From: Umbelopsis isabellina
Lineage: Eukaryota; Mucoromycota; Umbelopsidomycetes; Umbelopsidales; Umbelopsidaceae
Assembly (NCBI GenBank): GCA_016758905.1
Contig: JAEPQZ010000006.1
Location: forward strand, 310,001-374,000
Length of the DNA stretch: 64,000 nucleotides
Reading direction: 5' to 3'
The position numbers and the translations under genes were made by a program. The first letter of the stretch is position 1; every line of letters begins with the position of its first letter. The notes below the pieces were generated by a model. It made no database searches, had not been told where the DNA came from, and saw only the letters and a program-made list of their open reading frames with translations. Of this stretch, positions 23,989 through 36,320 are shown in pieces.

Positions 23989-26900
23989 CTATTCGGACTT
24001 CTCTTCTATCAGACTCATTTGACGAAAGTTTTCCAAGATGGCATATACGCTATCATTCTGTTTGGTTTGTTTGAACTTCTTGCTGACTTTGGGTAGATCT
24101 TCTGATGCCGACGCTCGATCTTGACTTTCCCCGCTAATAATTTGCTCGGTCAACGCCTTGGTGCTGAGCTTTACGTTGGAAGCCTCACGATGATCCAATC
24201 CGACAAGCGTCATATGCACTTTATGTCGGTGAGCGTGCGATGTATGCAATTTCAGTGAAACTTGAACGTGGTCGAATAATTGGAAAGTGATTGGATGCGG
24301 TAATTCCGCGGCTTGAACGATAATACGAGTCTGATTATTGCTATCCAAAGTGCAATTGGATATATAATTATTTTCTGGACAGAGAAGGGAAGCATCGTTA
24401 GTCTGCGACTATATTCGAAAAAATCATCAAAACTGCTCACATACCATTCTCCGTTTGGCCATTAATTAGGGAAAGTGGTACCAATGATGCTCCAGATTTG
24501 TCTCTTAGGTACACTGGACCCTTGAGTACAAGCCTATGCCAAAATGATAAATATAGTAATGTGCAAAAGAGATGTTCAAATTGATAGCTACCTTGGAACA
24601 TATACAAAAAATCCGTTAGCACGGATGTCTGAAATGATACCATTCATGACAAGTGGACCCTTTTTGAGCTGCTGAAGGACGTAGAGGCTTTGGAACAGTT
24701 CAGCTGAATCTCGCTGGGCCAGCTTGGACTCGCGCGTTTTCAGATTTAGATTAGAACACAACTCGACGACTTTAGTGTTGCTATTAAGCAAAGATGATGG
24801 CAACAAAGACTTTTCTGGTGCTGTCTCTACACAGTTCAGTAGTTGACGGTGTACGATGACGTCCGCATAACGTCTAATTGGTGACTGAATGCCAAAGATG
24901 AGTTAGGCGTGCTGAGACACTTTGACTGATTAGTGTTTGGGATTGTCTTACAGTGAAGTGAGTATAGTACTGCAAAGCAAGACCATAATGGTAATAATCT
25001 TCCTCAGCCATATTGCCTGAAGAAATATATCTATGAATAATACCACATATGTTAGTATTTTTGAGGAAGATAGAACGCTTAGAGTCGCAACTTGGACGTA
25101 CCCGGCTTCATTCATAGCCATGGTGGCCATAGTTTTAAGTAGACTAACTAGCACAGGATCGTCAGAACTCTGGTTAGCAATATGCTCGAGAGACTGAGCT
25201 AAAGTCTTATTGGTTGAATAGTCAATGGCAAATCCTTTGGACATGGCTGCCTCTTCAAGAGCTTTGAATCGGGCTTGCGTTGGAGGAGGATGGTGTCGAA
25301 GTAGAGATGAATCTTTGAACCCTTTAAGTATCCGTTCAGCAACCGCTCCATTGGCCATAATCATAGCCTCAGCAACAATTTCATGAATTTCTAATTCTTT
25401 TTTGGGAATTATATCTGTAATATTATGTTCACTGGCAATTTGGAATTTCACTTCAGAGCTCTCCAATTCCAAAGCACCTTTTCCAAGCCGACGTTCCTAC
25501 ATATTGAATTAGATAATGGAGCAAACCAAAAAAAGGTTGACTATGTATCTTACCCGAACAACTCGAAGTACGTCTACAAGCTTCACAATAGACTTTTTCA
25601 ATCGCTTCGCTAGCTTGTTGTCCAACCCTTGAACTTTATCGGCCCCGTTCAGGAGTTCCTGAGCTTGTTCGTACTCCATTTCGCATGCAGACCGTATGAC
25701 ACTTCGTCCAAACCAACTGTCTACTACTTTATAATTCTTATCAAGAGTCCATATCACTGACACTGCATATCGGTCAACATGATGTCGCAACGAACAGACT
25801 CTTTCACTCAACACGGTAGGCAACATGTCGAATCGTCTATCGGCTAAGTAAACCGTTGTTCCTCTAACAAGATTTTAAGTATTAGCAGGTGAATCAATTT
25901 AGAGCCAGTTCTACCGCACATTACCTTGCTCTAGCTTCTAAATCAGTATGGCTGTTTTCCTTCACAAAGAATGATACATCGGCGATATGTACGCCCAGCT
26001 CAAGACGTCCATTTGCAACTTCAGTGATTGACAACGCATCATCGATGTCTTGACAATTTGGTGGATCAATACTATATGAAAAATTACAGCGCATGAGGGC
26101 CATGTTAAAGACATAAACAATGCACAAGTAACCCTAAGCTAACTTACCTGAATATATCTAGATTCCGTAAATCGCGACGGCTAGAAACCTCCTCCTTGAA
26201 AAAAAAATAGGTCAGGTATTGAGAACCCAATCAATAGGCTTTTGTAGACTTACAGTAGATGGCTGCCAAGGTTGTTCTGGGCTGTCTACTGGCATCTCTC
26301 TTAAGCAGGCTTCGGCAAATCCGCGTGAGGCTTGTGATTCAGGAATCCCATGCTCAACCAGGATAGCTGATATCTCTGTATCCAGTTGATGAATTGGTCC
26401 CAAGCTTTTGACAAAATGTCCGTTGGGATACTGAGAAGACGCTGGCCAGCTGTCAATACGAACTACTATTCGTTGGTCTCGTATCAAATTGACATCGTGA
26501 TGTCGAATACGAATTTTGGGGATAATGTTGTCAAGAGGCACTGCTAGATGAATCTTGCCACCTGTTTCAGCTGCATCTTCTTGCAAAGTTGCAACGTACG
26601 TCCTCCAATTTCTTTGCAAGACGCCAACAACTCTGCCTACCGGACGTCCACCTGAGGCTTTCGCAGCTACCGACACTTCGAACTCTTCCTCTGACAATTG
26701 CAATCACAGTATCAATCTCTGTTACTTTTACCATATGTATGAACACATCCCGGATCTTACCATCATCATTAGTGCCATCATAAGATATGTCGAATGAAGG
26801 ATTTGCTCGATTGCTGTCAGGAAATGGCTCAACGATCACCATATCGCCATGTACTAGAGATGTGACATTAAACGACTGTAGCCATTATCCAAGCCCCTTG

Positions 26901-27984
26901 ACAACTGCTTACCTGAACGATTTCGATTGTCGTTTCCAATGATCATAATTTCACTCATATCCTTCATCTTCGTCATTATAGACGCCTGATCTCGGTTGCT
27001 CTGATTTACTTTGAGTACGCCCGCTACATATCGCTGAGACTTGATGCCAGCTTCCAATTCCTCTGGTGATTTGTACTCGGTATAGCCTGCTACTGGTCGA
27101 CTCTTGTTTCTGTCTGTACTGCTAAAAAGTTTTATAGTTTCCAAATCCTCCTCTAACTCGGCTTCTTTCAAAACCTCCCTCAAGTTTTGCAGTGTGGTAT
27201 GATGAGGCCAAAATTCTTTTAGATACTGCTCAACATTGTAAACATCTACACCTGAAGCAGTGGCAGCAGAGAACTGTTCTGACAACACAATGATGCGTTT
27301 GCCAGTATGCTGATGGTACCATTCACCTAACTTGAGTAATGCTCGTTCTTCTCTTTGTACAGATGACTCTCCTGGCAACCGTGATACCAATGTCTCGGCA
27401 AAGATCTCGTTATAAAACACGATGCTACTTCGTCTAGGATCGCTCGCAATCTTTCTTAGCCGCTTATAGGTCCTAGTCTTGTCATGCTGCTGCAGCTAAA
27501 ATCGTTCAGAATCGCAAGCGATCGATGTTAGCAAGTATGCAGCCTGTAATGCATTGAATCAAGATCTTACCGAAAGCATAACAGTTTGTGGAATGATTAT
27601 ATTGGTAAGCTCCTCTTGTTCAAGGATCTCAAGGTACCGAATAGAAACCTGCCAAGTGTTAGCGGATACATACGGTAGCAATTGATTTATGTGCGTGTAC
27701 TTACCGATATGTCCGGGATAACATAGTGAGTTGCCTCGGCTGACAGCATAGCAGGCTGCAACAAGGAAGACATTTCATGGCACGTAGGGTTCCGCATGCA
27801 TGCCTCGGACTGACAGGGTATATCGTCCCTAATGTAACCTGAAAAGCATGGATTAGGGAACACCACGTTGGAACAGTTTGATCTACTATTGAAATCACGT
27901 ACGTTCTCGAACTAATTTTACAATGGAGTTACTGTGACTTTTGCGATAGAATTCATGCCCTCGTCGTTGCATTGGGAGTGGCAT
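23989..27984 (-). CDS. DIS3L: DIS3-like exoribonuclease (DIS3L type)
   Basis: RNase II/RNB 3'-5' exonuclease, probably the cytoplasmic exosome partner. Fourteen exons: 27984-27903, 27838-27705, 27648-27571, 27495-26913, 26853-26761, 26690-26254, 26194-26148, 26071-25925, 25863-25554, 25496-25102, 25030-24952, 24884-24592, 24533-24445 and 24374-23989. They total 1050 aa with every phase consistent. The layout is a PIN-like domain, cold-shock domains ([15 protein letters not shown]), RNB with intact metal residues [27 protein letters not shown], and S1. The PIN active site is degenerate: PDIS replaces PDTN and the QTVMLS segment lacks the acidic residue. [24 protein letters not shown] and the C-terminal [14 protein letters not shown] match animal DIS3L better than DIS3. 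Yeasts lack this branch. Confidence 0.88.
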
Positions 27985-28087
27985 CGTTACGTGAATTTAA
28001 TGTGAATAAAAAGAAAAATGCAAGTGCTATGCTTTACAAATGTTGTTGTGGGGGTGAGGGTATAGGAAATGGGCACGGACCAAATAT

Positions 28088-29690
28088 TTAATAGTCGTCA
28101 AAGGAACTTGGATTGGAGGAGATTTTCGATTCTTTGTACTGTTTCAACTCCTGAGACGAAGGAAACTCGACGTCCCAGAATCCTGGTGGTGTACGTTGGC
28201 GCTTATAAACCTCGCGATGACGAGAATTACGATTAATTCGCTCTGCTGCATTCTGTAGTCGCCCTGTGTTCTCAATGTCAGGAAGAGTACCGACTGCTCG
28301 ATAAAACTAGGTGATAAAGTCACGTATAGTAAGTTGTATTAGTTTATTGCGCTATAGACTGCCATAAAGCTTTCTCAATTAAGCAAGGACCGTAACTTAC
28401 ATCAGAGCAGCATGGGCAAGTCCGACCATGTAACTTGGATCTTTCGTATTTGTTACGAACGACATCAACGTACGCGAAATCAGGTGATGATTGCGTTCGT
28501 TGCTGCCTGCGTTCCTTAATAATGTGATGTTCAACTGAATTACTGGATTCTGTGCGTGTCATGCCTGCTGCAGCTTGGTTTTGCCTTGGCACATCTGGCT
28601 GAGATGCTATCGCATCTACTATAGATGTTTCGATGAGTTGGCCCACCCGTTGATATTTAAATATGTTCTCATTAGGTGTACGTTGCTTTGCACGCCGGAA
28701 TATTTGTTCAAAAGAATTGATTCTTTGCAGGTTTGCACTTGGTGATATGGGTTGTAGCTGCTGTAAGTCTGCGTCATCATTGTCGTCTATGCTACGTTTT
28801 CTATGCAATGCTCTAAGACTAGGCGAAGTATGTTCTACATATGATGGCAAGACATTAGCCGCGTCTCCGTCAGCTCGTGGTCGATGTGGACGTTCAACAG
28901 TGTAATCAGAAAGACCATTGTGTCTGCGCGGAGTGACTATCATTGAGCTTGGTTCGCTGTCAACTGCTGTGTCTGATAGATTTGATATCAGTAGAAGTTC
29001 CTCGGTTGCTTCCAAGTTATCGTCAAAGTCTTCAAGCTCATCTTCGGCGCCACTGTCGATGTGTTGTTGACCGACAGTGGTTTGTGAGCTTGGTGGTGCG
29101 CAGTCAACTCGGTCTGTCTGTGGAGAACTCATTGATATATTTTCCTGACTAGCATTTCCTGAGCTTGAAGCAGAGTTCTTCTTTCGACGTTTGGCTAGAC
29201 TATAGATTAAAATCCTTTAAGCAATTATAGAATATGGACCTGTTAACAATGTGACGATGCTTACGCGTTTCTCAGATTCTCAATGATACTATCACGATGT
29301 TGCAGGTCTTTTTGATACTCTACAATTCAATATGATGATTGTTATTTATAATCGTTGACTGTTTTAGCCAAGAGATATGGTCAACTAACGTGCAACTTGC
29401 TTCTTGTATATCGCGTTTTTAAACCGTTCCTGTTTAAGAGCTTCTTGTAAACCTAAGTCATGCAATTGCGTTTGAAAATATGAGTGGTAAAGAGAAGCTG
29501 AAAAGACGTTACATACTGTGAGTAGTTTCTTGAGAAGCCATTCATAACTGGGTTTGTTAACTTGAAATGTAAAGCGCAAAACCTGTTCGAAGCGCGTATT
29601 GTCAAGTAAAGCGGAGATAGCAGTGACTTTTTTCCAAGTTGTAAGCTGGGACCGTCTGGTCACAGAGCTGCAGCTTACCCAATTCGACAT
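28088..29690 (-). CDS. DNA end-resection factor CtIP/Sae2/Ctp1
   Basis: CtIP-family protein that activates Mre11-Rad50 to start resection of DNA double-strand breaks. Exons are 29690-29390, 29319-29265, 29199-28401 and 28306-28088 (457 aa). The N-terminus predicts a coiled coil (ALKQERFKNAIYKKQVA, then QKDLQHRDSIIENL), the tetramerisation region in relatives. The middle is acidic and disordered. The C-terminus has the family hallmarks: HGRTCPCCSDFYRAV, with a CxxC-like cluster, and SRHREVYKRQRTPPGFWDVE, which contains the RHR motif and FWxxxFP. Its ATG overlaps that of NAA30 on the other strand. No other Met lies in the first two exons. Confidence 0.88.
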
Positions 29691-30518
29691 GTCGCAATTA
29701 TCCTATATACCGTACACCTCGGAAAACCAGCTCCCAGTCATCATAAAACTAATTGAGAACGACCTGTCGGAACCATATTCAATCTATACTTATCGATATT
29801 TCATACACAATTGGCCAAATCTCTGCTTTTTGGTAAGTACACTGAATCATTCCTGCTCAACTACAAGGGCAGCAATCGCAATGTGGGGATTACACGGCTT
29901 TCCTACCGGCTACTTTGCCATGAAACCTTTACATCGTATATTGTTGTTATAATCTTGTTTGTTTTTCGTGGAAAGCAACTGGCGGCCATATGTAGTAGAG
30001 GCTTTGTTGATACCCAAATATTGTAATTGTTCTGTTTGCCACCCGCCCATACATCACCTACACTTTCCTTAGCTCAAAAGGCATCCTTTATCATGTAACT
30101 AACTTTTATTTTGTCAGGCTATGGATGATGAGAAATGCGTTGGAGTGATAATATGCAAATTGGATAAACATCGAGAAGCTCAAAGAGGATACATTGCTAT
30201 GCTGGCCGTAGCCAAAGAGTATCGAAAACGCAAAATAGGCACAACGTTGGTTCAAATGTCGATAGCAGCTATGAAAGAGCAGAACGCTGATGAGGTATGA
30301 TGAGGCTTTTCGATTCGCAAGCCTCGACTCGTATGTAAAATTAAAAATTTCCCAATTGTCTTTAGGTGGTCCTAGAAACTGAATATACCAACGCAGGAGC
30401 ACTTAGTCTGTATCAACACCTAGGATTCATACGAGACAAGCGATTATACCGATATTATCTTAATGGGGTTGATGCGTTCCGATTGAAGCTATTTTGTCGC
30501 ACAATGGTTAAAACTTGA
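29689..30518 (+). CDS. NAA30: NatC N-alpha-acetyltransferase catalytic subunit
   Basis: NAA30/Mak3 acetylates N-termini starting with Met-Leu, -Ile, -Phe or similar. Exons are 29689-29832, 30118-30294 and 30366-30518 (157 aa). Family blocks are [40 protein letters not shown], the acetyl-CoA loop [11 protein letters not shown], and [31 protein letters not shown]. The first intron is long for this window (285 nt). The ATG at 29689-29691 shares the CATG tetramer with the ATG of the CtIP gene on the minus strand, so each gene's 5' UTR must run into the other's coding exon. Confidence 0.95.
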
Positions 30519-30593
30519 TTTGTCGGGGACAAAAAAAATTGGTTTTATGAAAGCCACAGTTAGTTCAATAGCTTTCACACGCTTCTTGTAGCT

Positions 30594-33137
30594 ATGGGAG
30601 ATTATGAAGATCATGTAGAAGGCAATAAAAAGAAACGAACTAGAGCAACACAGGCTTGTATTCCCTGTCGCCGTAAAAAGGTGCGTTTTGCTATGCAGAC
30701 TTGAACAATGGCCTAGAAATGGGTCAGACACATGCCTATGCCAACACCAATTTGAATCTCAATCATTTTAGATCAAGTGTGACGGACGCAAACCCGGTTG
30801 CGTGCACTGTCAGGATTCAGCTACGCAGTGTCTTTATGGGCAATCTCGGAAACGCGGCCCCCGTAAGGGATATGTTCAGCAGTTGGAAGAGAAGGTCAGC
30901 CAGCTGAAGGAGCTGCTCGAGGACGCAGGCGTCCAGCTACCTTCGTCTCCGCGCGGCAGATTGAGTAGCGTTTCCAAGTCTGAACGACGATCAACTTCAC
31001 CAGAAGACCAGAATGATGATAATGTTATAGAACTGTCGATACCCAAAGTACCGCGGGCTACTACTGATAGCCTGAACAACTTTCCACCGAAAGACCTGAC
31101 CTTACATCTTGTGGATCTGTTCTTCCAAAACGCAAATGCATCATTTCCACTTATTCATAAAGGCATGTTTAAAGCGAGTATTGAGAGAGGCGATGTTTTC
31201 AATGGGCTTTTATGGGCTGTCTTGGCTATTGCTGTCAGGTAAGATGGCAGGAATTTCGAAAAATTTCATATCTCACAGTACTCACCGCCTCGACAGGTTC
31301 ACCAATGACAGCAGAATGAAAACCAACCCGCCACATTTGGCCGGTGAAGAGTTTGCTTCTAAAGCACTTGCATGCATAGACTCCAATACCTTTGAGCCAA
31401 CCCTTTATAATCTCCAATTTTGGGGAATCATCAGTGCCTTTGAATACGGACGAGCTAGTGGAGCGCGCGCCTGGATGTATGGTGGCATGGCGATACGGTA
31501 TGTATGTTACTCAGAGAATTGTACTTATTGCGAAATGCTCAGTTTTCTCTTCATGCAGAATCTGTTTGGAGCTTGGACTTAACAAGGAAGAAACGCTGCG
31601 AACGCCAATGAGGGATCCAGAAGGCAAAATCGATACATTAGCCATGGCTTTGAGGCGGAGAATTTTTTGGAGTTGCTTTAGTATCGACAAGTTCGCAAGC
31701 GCAGGTACTGATCGACCGCAGACGTTTGACAAGGCAGATTGCGATAGTCAACATGCATCCATTGCCGAGTCATTGATCTTGTTGGAAGGTCCTACGTCAT
31801 GGGATGTTGCAGCAACTAAAGACACTCTTGTCGAAGTGCCTGCAGTGCATTTAGGAGCTGTTGCGATTTTCGGTGAAGTCAATAAGTATATGAACAGGGC
31901 TAGTTCCATAGGCGGGCACCCTGTCACTTGGCCTCCTATTGCTGAATTTAAAGAGTTGGACAGACTGGTTCGCAACTGGCGAAATGAACTACCTGAGCGC
32001 TTTCACTTTAACAGTGCAACTTTCGCCGAGCATAGAGCAAATTCCAACACACACTATATGTACTTGTGGCTTTCTGCTCACGTTTTATGGGCCACGAGTG
32101 CGTTAGTGTTGCATCGAGCCAGTCTTGCTTTCATCGGCACTGATCTGACATCTTTGCGAGGTGATCGGGATACCATTGCATATGAGATTCAACAAAGTGC
32201 TTTACTTTGCAAAGAAGCTGTGGATATTGCAATGGACGTCTTTTCAGTCATAAGAGATGCTTGTGGCAGTAATATCATGCCATTTTTATGTTACACGGCG
32301 TATATTGTGGCCACAGTGCTTATGACAAGTACGTTTGCCGATGAGTCTGCCACATCTCAAAAGAGTAATCAACGGCTGGCAATCATCTACAAGCTGATGG
32401 AGGTGAGATGAAAAGCCATGAATTAGATATAAACATTATGAGTAAGTTTTACTGATAATTCTCTTCAGCACTTGGAACCTTACTGGCCAATGTGTGCTAG
32501 AGTAGCTGCAACGACCAAACAGCTTCACCAAGCTCACAGCCGAATGTACACGGTTGAACCTCAAACTCCATTGGAATTTGACAATCGAAAGTATGATCAA
32601 GGTTCAGCACAACAATTCTCTCCGTTTGTTGCACAACCTAAATTATCACCAAGTGAAGGGCAAAAGCGATCGCCAGTGGAGCGTGAAAGCCACAAACGTT
32701 CACCAGCAGACCGAGAGAATAATAGACGATCGACCATGGAATTAGAAAGCCCTAAACAGATGTCTAGTCAACCACCGCATGTTGATGAAGCACCTTATTC
32801 ATATCCTATTGAACTCCAGTCAGCGCTGGTGCCGGCCTTAAAGCAGGACATTTCTACTAATGTCACTCAACTAACAAAACATGAATTGCCAATTGATCCT
32901 CCGGCACCTATCCCTCTCACTTCATGGGCCAATGGAGATACTGACTACAACAGCTTGGACTTCTTGTTCGACGGCACTCTCTTCGGTCAGGTCATGTTTG
33001 ACGCTCAAAGGTTGCCGCCACCCGGCTCGGCATTGCCGAGTGACCAGACTGGCCTGGATATGTATCTATTTAACGGACCAGGCATGGCTAGTTCAGATGG
33101 CTTTACCAACCGGCCTATATGGGATACGGATTCATAG
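30594..33137 (+). CDS. Zn2Cys6 fungal transcription factor
   Basis: Exons are 30594-30680, 30772-31238, 31297-31497, 31559-32402 and 32469-33137 (755 aa). The binuclear zinc cluster sits at residues 22-48 (CIPCRRKK, IKCDGRKPGC, CQDSATQC) and is split by intron 1. A short coiled linker follows (VQQLEEKVSQLKELLE), then the fungal-specific transcription factor domain, with RRRIFWSCFSIDKFASA as its typical block. The C-terminal 220 residues are Gln/Pro/Ser-rich and likely activating. A near-repeat KRSPVERESHKRSPADREN lies about 60 residues into the last exon. The regulated pathway is not inferable. The NAA30 stop lies only 75 bp upstream, so its promoter is compact. Confidence 0.9.
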
Positions 33138-33561
33138 TGATAGTTGTCAGACGACACACTGAAACATCCTCATAATTGCTAATCTACTGATCTCTCAATG
33201 TATATATAAAAGACACAAGCAAATGGAAACTAAATAAATCAAAAATAATCTCAAAAATTCTGAAGTTTAATATAATTGAGCCTTCTAAGTTAAATCATGT
33301 CAGCCTCTTTAGTAACTTGTGCATATTTCCCACCGAAAGATGGTTTACTCGCAACACTCATACATATTATGTATATGTGACATACATTGAAATGAAGAAA
33401 AAAAAAAGACTGGTTCATATAAATATAAAAGTTGCTCTTTTAATATATAAAGCTAGATTTTCTATACAATCGTGTAAATGCCATTTATATTAGCTTCTAC
33501 TTTTGGATTTTGGATCTTTTGGAAAAATGACGTTTCGAAGTGATGTGAACAATTGAAGGCT
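33138..33561. other. Convergent 3' region between Zn2Cys6 gene and HSP70
   Basis: The 424 bp between two stop codons are AT-rich and should carry both 3' UTRs. AATAAA-like strings are present on both strands. No gene is seen. Confidence 0.45.
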
Positions 33562-35868
33562 TTAGTCGACCTCCTCAATGGTGGGCTCAGAGTTGTCCTC
33601 AGCGGGGAAACCGCCGGGAGCAGCACCAGGAGCACCACCAGGGAAACCACCAGCACCAGGCATGCCACCTTCGGCACCACCTTGTTGGCCGTAAAGCTTC
33701 ATCATGATGGGGTTGGCAATCTCCTCAACTTCCTTTTGCTTGCTCTCATACTCCTCCTTGGAAGCCTCTTGGGACTCATCGAGCCACTTGATAGCCTCAT
33801 CAACAGCAGTTTGGAGCTTCTCCTTGTCGGCAGCCTCAAGAGCACCAGAGACCTTCTCATCTTGAAGGGTGTTGCGGAGGTTGTAGGCATATGACTCAAG
33901 GCCGTTCTTGGCGGAGATACGGGCAGCAGCAGCCTCATCCTCAGCCTTGTACTTCTCAGCCTCGGAAACCATACGCTCAATGTCCTCCTTGGAAAGACGA
34001 CCTTTGTCGTTGGTGATGGTAATCTTGTTGGACTTGCCAGTGGTCTTGTCAAGAGCAGAGACGTTCAAGATACCGTTGGCATCAACATCGAAGGTAACCT
34101 CGACTTGGGGAACACCACGGGGAGCAGGGGGGATTCCGGAAAGTTCAAACTTACCGAGGATGTTGTTGTCCTTGGTGCGAGCACGCTCACCTTCGAAGAC
34201 TTGAATCAAGACACCGGGTTGGTTATCGGCGTAAGTGGAGAAGACCTCAGACTTCTTGGTGGGGACAGTGGTGTTACGCTTGATAAGGGCAGTCATGACA
34301 CCGCCAGCGGTCTCAATACCAAGGGAAAGAGGAGCGACGTCGAGAAGAAGAAGATCTTGAGTCTTCTCGGAAGTGTCACCGGAAAGAATGGCAGCTTGGA
34401 CAGCGGCACCATAGGCAACAGCCTCATCAGGGTTGATGGACTTGTTGGGCTCCTTGCCGTTGAAGAAGTCAGAGACCATCTTTTGGACCTTGGGGATACG
34501 GGTGGAACCACCAACAAGGACGATATCGTGGACGGAAGCCTTGTCAATCTTGGCATCACGGAGGACCTTCTCAACGGGCTCCATGGTGGAACGGAAAAGA
34601 TCTTGGTTAAGTTCCTCGAAACGAGCACGGGTCAAGGAAGTGTAGAAATCAACACCCTCGAACAAAGAATCAATTTCGATGGAGGTCTGGGCAGCAGAAG
34701 AAAGAGTACGCTTAGCACGCTCGCAAGCAGTGCGGAGACGACGGACAGCACGAGCATTGGGAGAGATATCCTTCTTGTGCTTGCGCTTGAACTCTTGGAT
34801 GAAGTGGTTGACGAGACGGTTATCGAAATCCTCACCACCAAGATGGGTATCACCAGCAGTAGCCTTGACTTCGAAGATACCATCTTCAATGGTCAAAAGA
34901 GAGACATCGAAGGTACCACCACCAAGATCGAAAATGAGGACGTTGCGCTATTACAGAAGAAATAACATGTTTTTAGTTACATAATGCGATGAGGGGCTTG
35001 AAATTTTTTGCAGGCATAAAAAATCGTCCCATAGTCTAAACATTGTGACGGGGTTTTTTCCACACCTGCAAACATCGTTTGCAAAGTGACTCACCTCACC
35101 CTCGACCTTCTTGTCGAGACCATAGGCAATGGCGGCAGCAGTAGGCTCGTTGATGATACGGAGAACGTTCATACCAGAGATCATACCGGCATCCTTGGTA
35201 GCTTGACGCTGGGAATCGTTGAAGTAGGCGGGAACAGTAACGACAGCGTTGTTGACGGTGGTACCGAGGTAAGCCTCAGCAGTTTCCTTCATCTTGAGAA
35301 GAACCATGGAAGAGATTTCCTCAGGGGTGAAGGTCTTGGTCTCACCCTTGTACTCGACTTGAATTTGAGGCTTGGTCTCCTTGTCGATGATCTTGAAAGG
35401 CCAGTGCTTCATGTCAGATTGAACCTCGGAGTCGGCGAAACGGCGACCGATAAGACGCTTAGCATCGAAAACGGTGTTGTAGGGGTTCATGGCGACTTGG
35501 TTCTTGGCGGCATCACCAATCAAACGCTCAGAGTCGGTGAAAGCGACATAAGAGGGGGTGGTACGGTTACCTTGGTCGTTGGCAATGATTTCGACACGAT
35601 CATTTTGCCAGACAGCAACGCAAGAGTAGCTATTGAAGAACCAAACAGTTGGTCAGTTACAAAGATACATATAGATGGTAGAACCTGCTGCAAACAGGTT
35701 TCTCCAAATGAATAATAGCTTTTCTGCAAAATGAACTTACGTAGTACCCAAATCAATACCAACTGAAGGCGAACAACAAAGCAAACATAGGCGAGTTAGT
35801 CAAACTGGTACCATAGCTTGAAGGCAAGACATGAATAACGACAACATACCAGCTTTTCCTTCAGACAT
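33562..35868 (-). CDS. SSA: Cytosolic HSP70 chaperone (Ssa type)
   Basis: ATP-driven chaperone. Exons are 35868-35850, 35762-35741, 35629-35095 and 34947-33562 (653 aa). The first two coding exons are only 19 and 22 nt. Signatures are [23 protein letters not shown] and [13 protein letters not shown], and the protein ends in EEVD, which binds TPR co-chaperones and marks the cytosolic form. [13 protein letters not shown]-rich tail precedes EEVD. Codon use is strongly biased toward C-ending codons, as in ATP2, which indicates high expression. That bias also opens long non-coding frames on the opposite strand. A TATA box and step-type heat-shock elements lie upstream. Confidence 0.97.
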
Positions 35869-35920
35869 AACTAATACAAGTTAAAGGAGAAAAAAGAGTT
35901 GGGCAAAGCCATCAAAACAC

Positions 35921-35926
35921 TTTATA
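35921..35926 (-). promoter_or_regulatory. TATA box of HSP70
   Basis: TATAAA on the minus strand, 53 bp before the HSP70 ATG. This spacing is reasonable for a short 5' UTR. Confidence 0.5.
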
Positions 35927-35970
35927 GCGCGAATCGATGACATGGATTCGCGTCCCGCAAAATTTTTTGT

Positions 35971-35993
35971 TTCCTAATCTTTCGAATTGCTTC
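35971..35993 (-). promoter_or_regulatory. Step-type heat-shock element
   Basis: TTC triplets occur at 35971, 35981 and 35991, exactly 10 bp apart. This fits the nTTCn(5)nTTCn(5)nTTCn pattern known for yeast step-type HSEs bound by Hsf1. They lie about 100 bp upstream of the HSP70 ATG, beyond the TATA box. Confidence 0.6.
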
Positions 35994-36320
35994 CAAGCGG
36001 AGTTCAATACTTAAGCTCTGATCATGGCCATTGACAGCGTTATTCGGGTATTCTTCATAATTAAGTATCCAGAAAAATCATGCTGACACATCCTGATCGA
36101 TACATTATTTTGCTCAATTCAAAAAAAAAAAATTGAAAACATGTTACATCCGTTCGAGCTATGTTGAAGTATTGAATTATTACCGCAGGATGTGACATCA
36201 GATAGCAATGGGGTTATCCGCTGCGGCTATTGAAAAACGCTCGATACAACCGTCATCATAAGCTGAGACATACTATGCAAAAATTTAGTTCTCCTATTTT
36301 TGACAGTCGTTATATCGAAA

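Larger units (their letters stand above)
35869..36320. promoter_or_regulatory. Divergent promoter region of HSP70 and P-loop kinase
   Basis: 452 bp between two divergent start codons. Reading toward HSP70 it holds a TATAAA (35921-35926 on the minus strand), an 8-bp inverted repeat and a row of TTC units. An A-run lies near 36121-36132. Confidence 0.55.

Noticed and set aside
34105-34965. A 286-codon ORF antisense to HSP70, with another at 35086-35715.
   Set aside because: Same cause: biased codons of a highly expressed gene leave the opposite strand open. The sequence is repetitive and unlike a real protein.
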